A DNA stretch of 64,000 nt, taken from assembly GCF_020520285.1 (NCBI RefSeq), contig NZ_CP084742.1, positions 1,426,001-1,490,000 of the forward strand, in the 5' to 3' direction. The number at the start of each line of letters is the position of its first letter. The first letter of the stretch is position 1. The notes below the pieces were generated by a model, which saw nothing but the letters and a program-made list of their open reading frames with translations, was not told the origin of the DNA and made no database searches. Below, one piece after another: positions 7,994 through 18,602 of this stretch. Origin of the DNA: Pseudomonas sp. L5B5. GTDB lineage: Bacteria > Pseudomonadota > Gammaproteobacteria > Pseudomonadales > Pseudomonadaceae. The translations under genes and the position numbers were made by a program.

Positions 7994-8962
7994 CTACAAG
8001 GCCTTGGGACTCCACAACTGCACCGCCCGGGCATCCACTGGCTTGGGCAAAAGCTTTTCCTGGTAGAAGGCATCGGCGATTTTCTGCTGCTCGCCCAAGG
8101 CGTCCGGCTTGACCGCCTCCACCTGATAGGTGCGACGGCTGTTGGCCAGTTCCACGGTCGGTACATCCAGGTTGCCCCACAGCGGGCCCAGCAATCTTGC
8201 CGCCTCCGCTGGGTGCGCCTTGACCCAGGTGCCGGTCTTCTGCAACTCGGCGAACACCTGGTTCAGCACCTCGGGATGGGCCTTGGCGTAGTCGCTGGAT
8301 GCCAGGTAGTAACGGCGATAGCTGGCCAGCCCCTGGCCGTCGTGCAGCACCCGCGCGCCTTGCTGGCGCTGGGCGCTGGCGACGAAGGGTTCCCAGGTGA
8401 CCCAGGCGTCGACCTTGGCGGTTTCCAGGGCGGCGCGGCCATCGGCGGGGGTCAGGTACACCGGCTGGATATCGGCAAAAGTGAGCCCTGCCTGGCGCAA
8501 GGCGGCGATCAGCAGGTAGTGGCTGCCGGCGGCCTTGGTCACGGCGACGCGCTTGCCCTTGAGGTCGGCCAGGGACTTGAGCGGCGAGTCCTTGGCAATG
8601 ACGATGGACTGGGCGGCGGGTGATGGGGTTTCGCTGGCGAAATAGGTCAGCTTGGCCCCGGCGGCCTGGGCGAAGACCGGCACCGTGTCGGCGACATCGG
8701 CGCTGATATCGACATTGCCCACATTCAGCGATTCCGCCAGCGGCAGGCCACTGGTGAATTCGTGCCAGGTGATCTTCACCCCCTGCCCCGCCAGCTGTTT
8801 TTCCAGGGTGCCCTGGGCCTTGAGCACCGCCAAAAGAGTCGAGGATTTCTGGTAGCCGATGCGCAGGTCGCTGTCGGCCTGGGCATTGAGGGCCATGCCC
8901 AGCGCCAGGCCGGCCAGGGCGGTGATCGACAAGCTGCGACGCAAAGCAAAGGGCAGGCGCAT
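7994..8962 (-). CDS. ABC substrate-binding protein, SsuA (aliphatic sulfonate) family
   Basis: 322 residues with a signal peptide cleaved about residue 29 (NAQA-DSDLRIGYQKSS). The family features follow: 'LRIGYQKSSTLLAVLKAQG', 'FTSGLPLAESLNVGNVDISA', DLKGKRVAVTKAAGSHYLL and 'VDAWVTWEPF'. SsuA-type proteins deliver alkanesulfonates, taurine or related anions to an SsuBC-like transporter in the inner membrane. No SsuB/SsuC pair and no monooxygenase lie nearby; the only membrane machine in the operon is the fused ATPase-permease downstream. It is the first gene of the leftward set that ends in msrA, consistent with a sulfur theme. Confidence 0.88.
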   Translation of the reverse strand: MRLPFALRRSLSITALAGLALGMALNAQADSDLRIGYQKSSTLLAVLKAQGTLEKQLAGQGVKITWHEFTSGLPLAESLNVGNVDISADVADTVPVFAQAAGAKLTYFASETPSPAAQSIVIAKDSPLKSLADLKGKRVAVTKAAGSHYLLIAALRQAGLTFADIQPVYLTPADGRAALETAKVDAWVTWEPFVASAQRQQGARVLHDGQGLASYRRYYLASSDYAKAHPEVLNQVFAELQKTGTWVKAHPAEAARLLGPLWGNLDVPTVELANSRRTYQVEAVKPDALGEQQKIADAFYQEKLLPKPVDARAVQLWSPKAL

Positions 8963-9069
8963 GGGGGCGGACCTTCTGGGAGAGGAAAGTCGCTAAAAGC
9001 TAATCGATCTAATAAATCAAAAATAAATACTTTTTAGGAATTAGCTTAGGTTCGTGCGACTGACCGCCC
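8963..9069 (-). promoter_or_regulatory. AT-rich promoter region of the SsuA-like operon
   Basis: A 107-base gap that is markedly AT-rich between 8990 and 9045. It contains the 7-bp inverted pair AGCTAAT (8998-9004) and ATTAGCT (9040-9046), 35 bases apart, flanking the AT-rich core. This is the expected place for the promoter and activator sites of the transport operon. No known operator consensus was identified. Confidence 0.35.
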
Positions 9070-9621
9070 CTAACGGTCACAAGGCTTGGAACCGCCGAAC
9101 TCGGTTTTGCGCAGACAGAAGAAGCTGTTTTTCTTCAAGGTCAGCGGTGCCACGGCACAAGGCAGCACGGCCTGATTGACCTCGATCGACACCCGCTCGC
9201 CCTGCAACTCGCGCTCGTCCAGCCGCAGCTCGCAACTGCCCGCCTGGTCGCCTGCCGCGTAACCGATATTGCTGATCACCCGGTTGTCCAGCTTGATCAC
9301 CAGGGGGTTCTGCGCCGCCGAACAGGCCGAGAGGCTGGGGTGGCGGGCGTTGATGCTCAGATGGTTGTCATCGCCGGTGGCCGCCGGGACCAGGGGAATG
9401 AACAGCAGCGACATCAGGTGGTGGGACGGCGCGGAGGTCAGCTTCACATACAGCGGCTCGGGCCCGCAGGCCAGCTTGAACGAAGTGCCCTGGTCATACC
9501 TTCCCTTGCTGGCGTCCTGCCAACCGCCGAGGCTGTCGGCCTTCCAGTCGTGGCCCCATTTGTAATCGATACAGCCCCCCAGGCTCAGGGCCAGGGCCAG
9601 ACAAAACGCCATCCTGTGCAT
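9070..9621 (-). CDS. Putative lipoprotein of unknown function
   Basis: 183 residues. A short signal ends in the lipobox SLGGC (Cys17), so the product should be lipid-anchored in the envelope. The mature part has several cysteines (CGPEP, SACSA, SCELRL, PCAV, FFCLRK, PCDR) that could form disulfides in the periplasm, and alternating hydrophobic strands suggesting a beta-rich fold. No family was recognised. It is transcribed alone, between the pyd region and the ABC operon. Confidence 0.75.
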   Translation of the reverse strand: MHRMAFCLALALSLGGCIDYKWGHDWKADSLGGWQDASKGRYDQGTSFKLACGPEPLYVKLTSAPSHHLMSLLFIPLVPAATGDDNHLSINARHPSLSACSAAQNPLVIKLDNRVISNIGYAAGDQAGSCELRLDERELQGERVSIEVNQAVLPCAVAPLTLKKNSFFCLRKTEFGGSKPCDR

Positions 9622-9694
9622 ATCGGCATCCCGTACGAAAAGTTCGCCAGTGTACGTCAGTCGATCCGCACGGCATACGTGATGCCAATACCCG

Positions 9695-9754
9695 TGTAGC
9701 CGCTGCTGAGCCTGCGAAGCTGCGCACGAAGGGGCAGTCCTCGCAGGCCGGGGC
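9695..9754. repeat. REP-like element of the TGTAGCCGCTGC family
   Basis: TGTAGCCGCTGCTGAGCCTG followed by CGAAGCTGCGCACGAAGGGG belongs to the second REP family of this window (also near 17553, 21238, 24888 and 55116). It ends just after the pydC stop on the other strand. Confidence 0.6.
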
Positions 9755-9759
9755 GGCAG

Positions 9760-11034
9760 TCAGGGTTTCAGGCTGATGGCCTGGGAAGCGGCGAGCATGG
9801 CCCGCAGCAATACCGCACAACCAGCGGCGAGGTCGTCGGGATCGGCGTTCTCGATTTCGTTGTGGCTGATGCCGCCTTCGCAGGGCACGAAGATCATCCC
9901 CGCCGGGCCCAGTTCGGCGACGAAGATCGCGTCGTGCCCGGCGCCGCTGACGATGTCCATATGCGACAGGCCCAACCCTTGTGCTGCACCGCGTACCGCA
10001 TCGACGCACACCGGGTCGAAATACAGCGGCGGAAAGTCCGCGGTGGGGGTCAGCTCGAAGCTCAGGCCGTGTTCTTCGCAGGTGGTGTCGATCACCTGGC
10101 GCACCTCGGCGATCATCGAGTCCAGGCGCGCCGGTTCCAAGTGACGGAAGTCCAGGGTCATGCGCACCTCGCCGGGAATCACGTTGCGCGAGCCCGGGTA
10201 GGCCTGCAGGCAACCGACGGTGCCGCAGGCATGGGGCTGGTGCCCCAGGGCGGCGCGATTGACCGCTGCCACCACGGCCGCAGCACCGACCAGGGCATCC
10301 TTGCGCAGGTGCATCGGGGTCGGGCCGGCGTGGGCTTCGACGCCGCGCAGCTTGAGGTCGAACCATTTCTGGCCCAGGGCGCCGAGTACCACGCCGATGG
10401 TCTTGCGTTCATCCTCAAGAATCGGCCCCTGCTCGATGTGCGCCTCGAAATAGGCCCCCACCGGATGCCCGCTGACCGGGCGCGTGCCGGCGTAGCCGAT
10501 GGCGTTCAGCGCCTCGCCGACGCTGATGCCCTCGGCGTCGGTCCTGGCCAGGGTGTCCTGCAGGGTGAACTTCTCGGCGAACACCCCGGAACCCATCATG
10601 CACGGCGGGAAGCGCGAGCCTTCTTCGTTGGTCCACACCACCACTTCCAGGGGCGCTTCGGTCTCCAGCTTGAGGTCATTGAGGGTGCGCAACACTTCCA
10701 CCCCGGCCAGCACGCCAAAGCAACCGTCGAACTTGCCACCGGTTGGCTGGGTGTCGATATGGCTGCCGGTCATCACCGGTGGCAGCTGCGGGTTGCGTCC
10801 GGGACGGCGGGCGAAGATGTTGCCGATGCCGTCCACGGTGACCGTGCACCCGGCCTCCTCGCACCAGGTGACGAACAGGTCGCGGGCCTGGCGGTCGAGG
10901 TCGGTCAGGGCCAGGCGGCAGACCCCGCCCTTGACCGTGGCGCCGAGCCGGGCCAGTTCCATGAGCGACTCCCAAAGGCGGTCGCGATTGATGTGCTGAT
11001 GGCTGGATTGCAGAACATCGACGGCAGCGTTCAT
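9760..11034 (-). CDS. pydC: N-carbamoyl-beta-alanine amidohydrolase (beta-ureidopropionase), M20 family
   Basis: 424 residues with a strong GAGGAGATCACC site before the ATG. Family features of the dinuclear M20 amidohydrolases (allantoate amidohydrolase / N-carbamoyl amino acid hydrolase) are visible: 'MTGSHIDTQPTGGKFDG' near residue 90, NEEGSRFP near 135, AHIEQGPILE near 197, and GAGHDA and 'GGISHNE' near the C-terminus carrying the metal ligands. Its neighbours are dihydropyrimidinase, dihydropyrimidine dehydrogenase subunits and an NCS1 transporter, so the job is the last step of reductive uracil/thymine breakdown: N-carbamoyl-beta-alanine to beta-alanine, CO2 and ammonia. Homologues acting on other carbamoyl amino acids are the alternative. 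Confidence 0.9.
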   Translation of the reverse strand: MNAAVDVLQSSHQHINRDRLWESLMELARLGATVKGGVCRLALTDLDRQARDLFVTWCEEAGCTVTVDGIGNIFARRPGRNPQLPPVMTGSHIDTQPTGGKFDGCFGVLAGVEVLRTLNDLKLETEAPLEVVVWTNEEGSRFPPCMMGSGVFAEKFTLQDTLARTDAEGISVGEALNAIGYAGTRPVSGHPVGAYFEAHIEQGPILEDERKTIGVVLGALGQKWFDLKLRGVEAHAGPTPMHLRKDALVGAAAVVAAVNRAALGHQPHACGTVGCLQAYPGSRNVIPGEVRMTLDFRHLEPARLDSMIAEVRQVIDTTCEEHGLSFELTPTADFPPLYFDPVCVDAVRGAAQGLGLSHMDIVSGAGHDAIFVAELGPAGMIFVPCEGGISHNEIENADPDDLAAGCAVLLRAMLAASQAISLKP

Positions 11035-11111
11035 GGTGATCTCCTCAGGCTTTTCTGGTTGTGGTCGACGAGGTCGTGCTCGTCTTGGGTGTCACGGTTT
11101 TCGGTGCTCAC

Positions 11112-11213
11112 CTGTAGGAGCGAGCTTGCTCGCGATTAGCCAGCAGACGTTACGCAATCCCCAAAGAGACAGCGTTGTTTGTACGTTCATCGCGAGCAAG
11201 CTCGCGCCTACAG
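11112..11213. repeat. REP pair overlapping the NCS1 stop codon
   Basis: CTGTAGGAGCGAGCTTGCTC (11112 on) and the inverted copy TCGCGAGCAAGCTCGCGCCT (11190 on, ending CTACAG at 11213) form a doublet between pydC and the NCS1 gene. The right copy supplies the NCS1 stop codon: on the minus strand CTG TAG reads Leu-stop. Confidence 0.85.
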
Positions 11214-12698
11214 AGTCGGGGTCTTGGCGGCCAGGCTCTGCGGTCTACGCATACTGCACAGGCCGTAGTAGATGATCCCGCCCAGGGCCGAACCGGTGAA
11301 CCAGCCGTAGCTGTAGAACCAGTTGAACGCGTTGCTGCCCAGCGACATCAGGGTCAGCGCCACCGGCACGGCGAAGGCGATGAAGCCGTGCCAGTTCCAC
11401 GCCGGGTAGACGTCATCGCGGTACAACCCGGCCAGGTCCAGGCGTTGCCTGCGGATGATGAAGTAGTCCACCACCATGATCCCGGCGATCGGCCCCAGGA
11501 GGCTGGAGTAGCCCAGCAGCCAGTTGGAATACACGGTTTCCAGGCTGACGTCGGACACCAGCAGGCCGAGTTTCTTCAGCAGTTCGTGGCCCATCAGCGC
11601 CAGCCCTACCAGGCCGGTGAGGATCACCGCCGTGGTACGGCCGATCAGCTTGGGGGAGATGTTCTGGAAGTCGTTGGTGGGCGAGACGATGTTGGCCGCG
11701 GTATTGGTCGAAAGTGTGGCAACGATGATCAACGCCATGGCCAGGGCCACCCAGCCCGGACTCTGGATATGCCCGATCAGGCTCACCGGGTCGGAGACCG
11801 TGACCCCCACCAGCTTGGCCGAGGCGGCGGTCATCACCACCCCCAGGGCGGCGAACAGGAACATGGTCAGCGGCAGGCCGAAGATCTGCCCCAGTACCTG
11901 GTCCCTCTGGCTCTTGGCGTAGCGGCTGAAGTCCGGGATGTTCAGCGACAAGGTGGCCCAGAAACCCACCATGGCCGTCAGCCCGGCCATGAAGTAGCCG
12001 GTGACGCTGGCGCCTTCAGGCCGCTTGGGCGGGATCGCCAGCAACTCGTCCAGCGACACGTTGGGCAAGGCCCACAGCAGCAGCCCGATGCCCACCGCCA
12101 CCAACAGCGGCGCCGACAGGGTCTCCAGCCATTTGATCGACTCGGCACCGCGCAGCACCACCCACAGGTTGAGGGTCCAGAACAGCATGAATCCGATCAC
12201 CTCGCCGGTCCCGCCCAGGGCTTTCCAGCCCTCGAAGATCGAGCCGAGGAACAGGTGGATGGCCAGGCCGCCAAACAGGGTCTGGATGCCGAACCAGCCG
12301 CAGGCCACCAGGGCACGGATCAGGCATGGCACGTTGGAGCCGATGATGCCGAACGACGAGCGCAGCAGCACCGGGAACGGAATGCCGTACTTGGTGCCGG
12401 CGAAGGCATTGAGGGTCAGGGGCAACAACACCACGATGTTGGCCAAGAGGATCGCCAGCAGCGCCTCGCCGACGCTGAGGCCGAAATAGGCGGTGAGCAC
12501 CCCGCCCAGGGTGTAGGTCGGCACGCAGATCGACATGCCGATCCACAGTGCGGTGATGTGCCACTTGTTCCAGGTGCGTTCCTGGACCTTGGTCGGGGCG
12601 ATGTCGTGGTTGTAACGGGGGCTGTCGAGTACGTCGCTACCGGCGTCCAGCTCGTACAAGCCGGCGCGTTCGGTCACCTGGGATCTGATCTGTTGCAT
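11208..12698 (-). CDS. NCS1-family nucleobase:cation symporter
   Basis: 496 residues from the ATG at 12698, which has GGAG six bases upstream; longer in-frame starts are unsupported. About twelve hydrophobic segments and the NCS1 N-terminal signature are present: 'YNHDIAPTKVQERTWNKWHITALWIGMSICVPTYTLGG'-type start region, then 'GTKYGIPFPVLLRSSFGIIG' and 'CGWFGIQTLFGG'. NCS1 proteins import purines, pyrimidines, allantoin or hydantoins with Na+ or H+. Between pydC and hydA, the likely substrate is uracil, thymine or a dihydro form. It probably shares a transcript with pydC. Its stop codon lies in a REP element. Confidence 0.92.
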   Translation of the reverse strand: MQQIRSQVTERAGLYELDAGSDVLDSPRYNHDIAPTKVQERTWNKWHITALWIGMSICVPTYTLGGVLTAYFGLSVGEALLAILLANIVVLLPLTLNAFAGTKYGIPFPVLLRSSFGIIGSNVPCLIRALVACGWFGIQTLFGGLAIHLFLGSIFEGWKALGGTGEVIGFMLFWTLNLWVVLRGAESIKWLETLSAPLLVAVGIGLLLWALPNVSLDELLAIPPKRPEGASVTGYFMAGLTAMVGFWATLSLNIPDFSRYAKSQRDQVLGQIFGLPLTMFLFAALGVVMTAASAKLVGVTVSDPVSLIGHIQSPGWVALAMALIIVATLSTNTAANIVSPTNDFQNISPKLIGRTTAVILTGLVGLALMGHELLKKLGLLVSDVSLETVYSNWLLGYSSLLGPIAGIMVVDYFIIRRQRLDLAGLYRDDVYPAWNWHGFIAFAVPVALTLMSLGSNAFNWFYSYGWFTGSALGGIIYYGLCSMRRPQSLAAKTPTL

Positions 12699-14756
<2,058 letters not shown>

Positions 14757-14777
14757 GATCAGGGGGCTCTGCCCCCT

Positions 14778-14839
14778 ATCGCGAGCAAGCTCGCTCCTAC
14801 AAGAACGCAGTCCCCTGTAGGAGCGAGCTTGCTCGCGAT
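14778..14839. repeat. REP pair, 23-bp perfect inverted repeat
   Basis: ATCGCGAGCAAGCTCGCTCC (14778-14800 with TAC) faces its exact complement GTAGGAGCGAGCTTGCTCGC (14817-14839 with GAT). It lies in the 156-base hydA-preT gap, where it could dampen read-through. Confidence 0.85.
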
Positions 14840-14912
14840 CCGGGCGCCCGCGCCCGGTTGAAAAAACAATGCCCGCCAGAGGCATTCGATAAAAAAACCT
14901 GAGGCCAAAACC

Positions 14913-16280
14913 GTGATCAAGACCTTGAACCACTTGCCCCACCCGACCCTGGACGGCGCCACCCTCGCCGAGCATTTCAGCGACCTGGCGCCACCCCTGA
15001 CCCCACGCCAGGCGCAGCTGGAAGCCTCGCGCTGCCTGTACTGCTACGACGCACCCTGCGTCAGCGCCTGCCCCAGCGAGATCGACATTCCCTCGTTCAT
15101 CCGCAATATCCACACCGACAACGTCCAGGGCGCGGCGCAGAAGATCCTGTCGGCGAACATCCTCGGCGGCAGCTGCGCCCGGGTCTGCCCCACCGAGGTC
15201 CTGTGCCAGCAGGCTTGCGTGCGCAACAACGCCCAGGAATGCGCGCCAGTGCTGATCGGCCAACTGCAGCGCTACGCCCTGGACAACGCGCAGTTCAGCC
15301 AGCATCCGTTCCAGCGCGCCGCCGCCACCGGCAAGCGCATTGCCGTGGTGGGCGCCGGCCCGGCCGGGTTGTCCTGCGCCCACCGCTGCGCCTTGCACGG
15401 CCATGAGGTGGTGATCTTCGAGGCGCGGGAAAAGGCCGGGGGGCTCAACGAATACGGGATCGCCAAGTACAAGCTGGTGGACGATTTCGCCCAGCGCGAA
15501 CTGGACTTCCTGCTTGAAGTCGGCGGCATCGAGATCCGCCATGGCCAGGTACTGGGCGACAACCTCAGCCTGACCGAACTGCACCAAGAGTTCGACGCGG
15601 TGTTCCTCGGCCTCGGCCTGGCGGCCAGCAAGCGCCTGGGCCTGGAACACGAGGACGCGCCCGGACTGCTGGCGGCCACCGACTACATCCGCGAGCTGCG
15701 CCAGGCCGACGACCTTGGCCAGTTGCCCCTGGCCGAGCGCTGCATCGTCATCGGCGCCGGCAATACCGCCATCGACATGGCGGTGCAGATGGCCCGCCTC
15801 GGCGCCCGCGACGTCAACCTGGTGTACCGCCGTGGCGCCGCCGACATGGGCGCCACCGGCCATGAGCAGGACATCGCCAAGGCCAACCAGGTGCGGCTAC
15901 TGACCTGGGCCGCGCCTGAACAGGTATTGCTGGATGAACAGGGCCGGGTGCTCGGCATGCGCTTCGCCCGCACCCAGCTGGTGGATGGCCGCCTGCAGAC
16001 CACCGGCGAAACCTTCGAGCTGGCCGCCGACGCGATCTTCAAGGCCATCGGCCAGGGCTTGGACAGCGCCAGCCTGGGCGATCCGCTGGCCCGGGAGCTC
16101 AAGCGCAGCGGCGAACGCATCGCCGTGGATGAGCAGCTGCGCACCAGCATTCCCGGGGTCTACGCCGGTGGCGATTGCACCAGCCTCGGCCAGGATCTCA
16201 CCGTCCAGGCCGTGCAGCACGGCAAGCTGGCCGCCGAGGCCATGCATGCCCAACTCATGCTCAACGTGGAGGCTGCGTGA
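14913..16280 (+). CDS. preT: NAD(P)-dependent dihydropyrimidine dehydrogenase subunit PreT/PydX
   Basis: 455 residues from a GTG with TGAGG upstream. The N-terminal part has the two cysteine clusters of GltD-type subunits: CLYCYDAPCVSACP near residue 42 and 'CARVCPTEVLCQQACV' near 89, for 4Fe-4S centres. An FAD fold follows (VVGAGPAGLSCAHRC near 146), then an NAD(P) fold (VIGAGNTAIDMAVQMARLGA near 278), and a closing FAD strand 'GVYAGGDCTSLGQDLT'. It passes electrons between NAD(P)H and the PreA subunit to reduce uracil or thymine. It overlaps preA by three bases (TGATG), so the two subunits are coupled. Confidence 0.93.
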   Translation: MIKTLNHLPHPTLDGATLAEHFSDLAPPLTPRQAQLEASRCLYCYDAPCVSACPSEIDIPSFIRNIHTDNVQGAAQKILSANILGGSCARVCPTEVLCQQACVRNNAQECAPVLIGQLQRYALDNAQFSQHPFQRAAATGKRIAVVGAGPAGLSCAHRCALHGHEVVIFEAREKAGGLNEYGIAKYKLVDDFAQRELDFLLEVGGIEIRHGQVLGDNLSLTELHQEFDAVFLGLGLAASKRLGLEHEDAPGLLAATDYIRELRQADDLGQLPLAERCIVIGAGNTAIDMAVQMARLGARDVNLVYRRGAADMGATGHEQDIAKANQVRLLTWAAPEQVLLDEQGRVLGMRFARTQLVDGRLQTTGETFELAADAIFKAIGQGLDSASLGDPLARELKRSGERIAVDEQLRTSIPGVYAGGDCTSLGQDLTVQAVQHGKLAAEAMHAQLMLNVEAA

Positions 16281-17557
16281 TGGCCGATCTGTCGATTGTA
16301 TTCGCAGGAATCAAGGCGCCCAATCCGTTCTGGCTGGCCTCCGCGCCGCCCACCGACAAGGCCTACAACGTGGTCCGCGCCTTCGAGGCGGGCTGGGGCG
16401 GCGTGGTCTGGAAAACCCTCGGCGAAGACCCGGCGGCGGTCAATGTGTCGTCGCGCTACTCGGCGCATTTCGGCGCCAACCGCGAGGTACTGGGGATCAA
16501 CAACATCGAGCTGATCACCGACCGTTCACTGGAGATCAATCTCCGGGAAATCACCCAGGTGAAGAAGGACTGGCCGGACCGGGCACTGATCGTCTCGCTG
16601 ATGGTGCCTTGCGTCGAGGATTCGTGGAAACACATCCTGCCCCTGGTGGAGGCCACCGGCGCCGATGGCATCGAGCTGAACTTCGGCTGCCCCCACGGCA
16701 TGCCGGAACGCGGCATGGGCGCGGCGGTGGGCCAGGTGCCGGAGTACGTCGAGCAGGTGACCCGCTGGTGCAAGACGTATTGCTCGCTGCCGGTGATCGT
16801 CAAGCTGACGCCAAACATCACCGACATCCGCCAGTCGGCCCGCGCCGCCCATCGTGGCGGGGCCGATGCGGTGTCGTTGATCAATACCATCAATTCCATC
16901 ACCAGCGTCGACCTGGAACGCATGGTGGCGCACCCGATGGTGGGCAGCCAGAGCACCCACGGCGGCTACTGCGGCTCGGCGGTCAAGCCGATCGCCCTGA
17001 ACATGGTGGCCGAGATCGCCCGCGACCCGCAGACCCGTGGCCTGCCAATCTGTGGCATCGGTGGTATCGGCAGCTGGCGCGATGCGGCGGAGTTCGTGGC
17101 CCTGGGCTGCGGCGCGGTGCAAGTGTGCACGGCGGCGATGCTCCATGGTTTTCGCATCGTCGAAGAGATGCAGGATGGTTTGTCGCGGTGGATGGACAGC
17201 CAGGGCTACCACAGCCTGCAGGACTTCTCCGGGCGCGCGGTGGGCAACACCACCGACTGGAAGTACCTGGACATCAACTACCAGGTGATTGCCCAGATCG
17301 ACCAGCAGGCCTGCATCGGCTGTGGGCGTTGCCACATCGCCTGCGAAGACACCTCGCACCAGGCCATCGCCAGCCTCAGGCAAGCCGACGGAACCCATAA
17401 GTACCAGGTGATCGACGAAGAATGCGTGGGCTGCAACCTGTGCCAGATCACCTGCCCGGTGCAGGACTGCATCGAGATGGTGCCGCAGCAGACCGGCAAG
17501 CCATTCCTCGACTGGCTGCACGACCCCCGCAACCCCCATCGCGAAACCACCCTGTAG
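16280..17557 (+). CDS. preA: Dihydropyrimidine dehydrogenase catalytic subunit PreA
   Basis: 425 residues from the ATG at 16280, which overlaps the preT stop. The N-terminal 310 residues form a DHOD-like FMN TIM barrel: LSIVFAGIKAPNPFWLASAP, 'IELNFGCPHGMPERGMG', 'VIVKLTPNITDI' and GIGGIGSWRDAAEFVALG. The C-terminus has two 4Fe-4S motifs, CIGCGRCHIACED and CVGCNLCQITCPV. This is the usual PreA layout. With PreT it catalyses uracil/thymine to dihydro forms. The TAG stop is provided by the edge of a REP-like element. Confidence 0.95.
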   Translation: MADLSIVFAGIKAPNPFWLASAPPTDKAYNVVRAFEAGWGGVVWKTLGEDPAAVNVSSRYSAHFGANREVLGINNIELITDRSLEINLREITQVKKDWPDRALIVSLMVPCVEDSWKHILPLVEATGADGIELNFGCPHGMPERGMGAAVGQVPEYVEQVTRWCKTYCSLPVIVKLTPNITDIRQSARAAHRGGADAVSLINTINSITSVDLERMVAHPMVGSQSTHGGYCGSAVKPIALNMVAEIARDPQTRGLPICGIGGIGSWRDAAEFVALGCGAVQVCTAAMLHGFRIVEEMQDGLSRWMDSQGYHSLQDFSGRAVGNTTDWKYLDINYQVIAQIDQQACIGCGRCHIACEDTSHQAIASLRQADGTHKYQVIDEECVGCNLCQITCPVQDCIEMVPQQTGKPFLDWLHDPRNPHRETTL

Positions 17558-17667
17558 CCGCTGCTGAGCTTGCGAGGCTGCGCACGAGGACGCAGTCCTC
17601 GCAGGTCCCGGGTATGGCGGGCGCTACGCACCCGTACGCAGCCTCGCTGGCGCTCGACAGCGGCTAC
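17553..17667. repeat. REP-like element, TGTAGCCGCTGC family, at the preA stop
   Basis: TGTAGCCGCTGCTGAGCTTG at the left and CTCGACAGCGGCTACA at the right form imperfect inverted ends, with CGCACGAGGACGCAGTCCTCG folding inside. It fills the gap between convergent preA and the TetR gene and may act as a bidirectional transcription end. Confidence 0.6.
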
Positions 17668-17674
17668 AGGCGGG

Positions 17675-18295
17675 TCAGGGTTCCAGGCCGATACCGCGCA
17701 GGGTCACGCTGGTGACGGTCTGCACCGCGCGTTCGAATTGCAGGTCCGACAGCGGCTGGTGGTCGTTGAGGATGTTCACCTGGTGATCGAAGTCGGCGTA
17801 ATGCTGGGTCGAGGCCCAGATCATGTACAACAGCGCCGAGGGCTCCACCGGCAGGATCCGCCCGTCCTCGACCCATTGGCGGATCTTGGCTTCCTTCATC
17901 TTCGCCCAGTCGTACAGGCTCTCATCCAGGGCGCTGCCCAGGGTCGGCGCGCGGTGCATGATCTCGTTGGCCCAGACCTTGGAGCCATGGGGGCGACTGC
18001 GCGAATGCTGCATCTTGGCGCGGATGTAGCTGCTGAGCACCACCCGCGGGTCGTCGAACATCTCGAAGCACAGGGCGTCCTGCTTCCACACCTCGAGCAG
18101 GTCCAGCAGCACGGCGCTGTAGAGTTCGTGCTTGGTGCTGAAGTAGTAATGCAGGTTGGAACGCGGCAGTTGCACCTCTTCGGCGATGTCGGCCATGGCG
18201 GTCCCGGCATAACCCTTTTCGGCGAAGACTTTCTCGGCACCCAGGAGGATCTTCTCCACGTTGTTGCGACGAATCTCGATCTTGTGATTGCCCAT
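17675..18295 (-). CDS. TetR-family regulator (RutR/PydR-like)
   Basis: 206 residues from the ATG at 18295, which has AGGAG five bases upstream; a longer start at 18334 is unsupported. The N-terminal HTH reads 'ILLGAEKVFAEKGYAGTAMADIAEEVQLPRSNLHYYFSTKHEL'. The C-terminal half resembles the RutR-type ligand domain ('MIWASTQHYADFDHQV', TVTSVTLRGIGL). RutR senses uracil. Its position next to preA and its convergent orientation suggest it controls the pyd genes, perhaps through the palindrome at 13221. Repressor or activator mode is not visible from sequence. Confidence 0.88.
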   Translation of the reverse strand: MGNHKIEIRRNNVEKILLGAEKVFAEKGYAGTAMADIAEEVQLPRSNLHYYFSTKHELYSAVLLDLLEVWKQDALCFEMFDDPRVVLSSYIRAKMQHSRSRPHGSKVWANEIMHRAPTLGSALDESLYDWAKMKEAKIRQWVEDGRILPVEPSALLYMIWASTQHYADFDHQVNILNDHQPLSDLQFERAVQTVTSVTLRGIGLEP

Positions 18296-18602
18296 GAGGG
18301 CTCCTACGAAAACAGTCTGCGGCAAGACTAGCACCCTGGTAAGAGCACTTCTAACTCCAGCACTGCCGAGAAAGCCGGCTTGCTTGCCCGCCTGAAACGG
18401 CGCGGATCACCCGCGCCATTGCCGCGACGGCACGAACGGGCATGCAAGCTGATGCGACACACCACCAGATCACTTTTTCGTGTTAAATCACGCCCTGGCT
18501 GGCCTGCCCTCCGACTGAATCAGCGGCTCTTTGCACAAACAGCCAGGGAATCCGGGGCCACAAGGCAAACCTTCATGCAGGAAGCTTCCTTGCGGAGAAC
18601 TC
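18296..18602. other. Intergenic region between TetR and Imm52-like genes
   Basis: 307 bases with divergent genes on both sides. It is moderately AT-rich around 18460-18490 (CACTTTTTCGTGTTAAATCA), where promoters may lie. No gene, repeat or clear operator was found. Confidence 0.4.
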
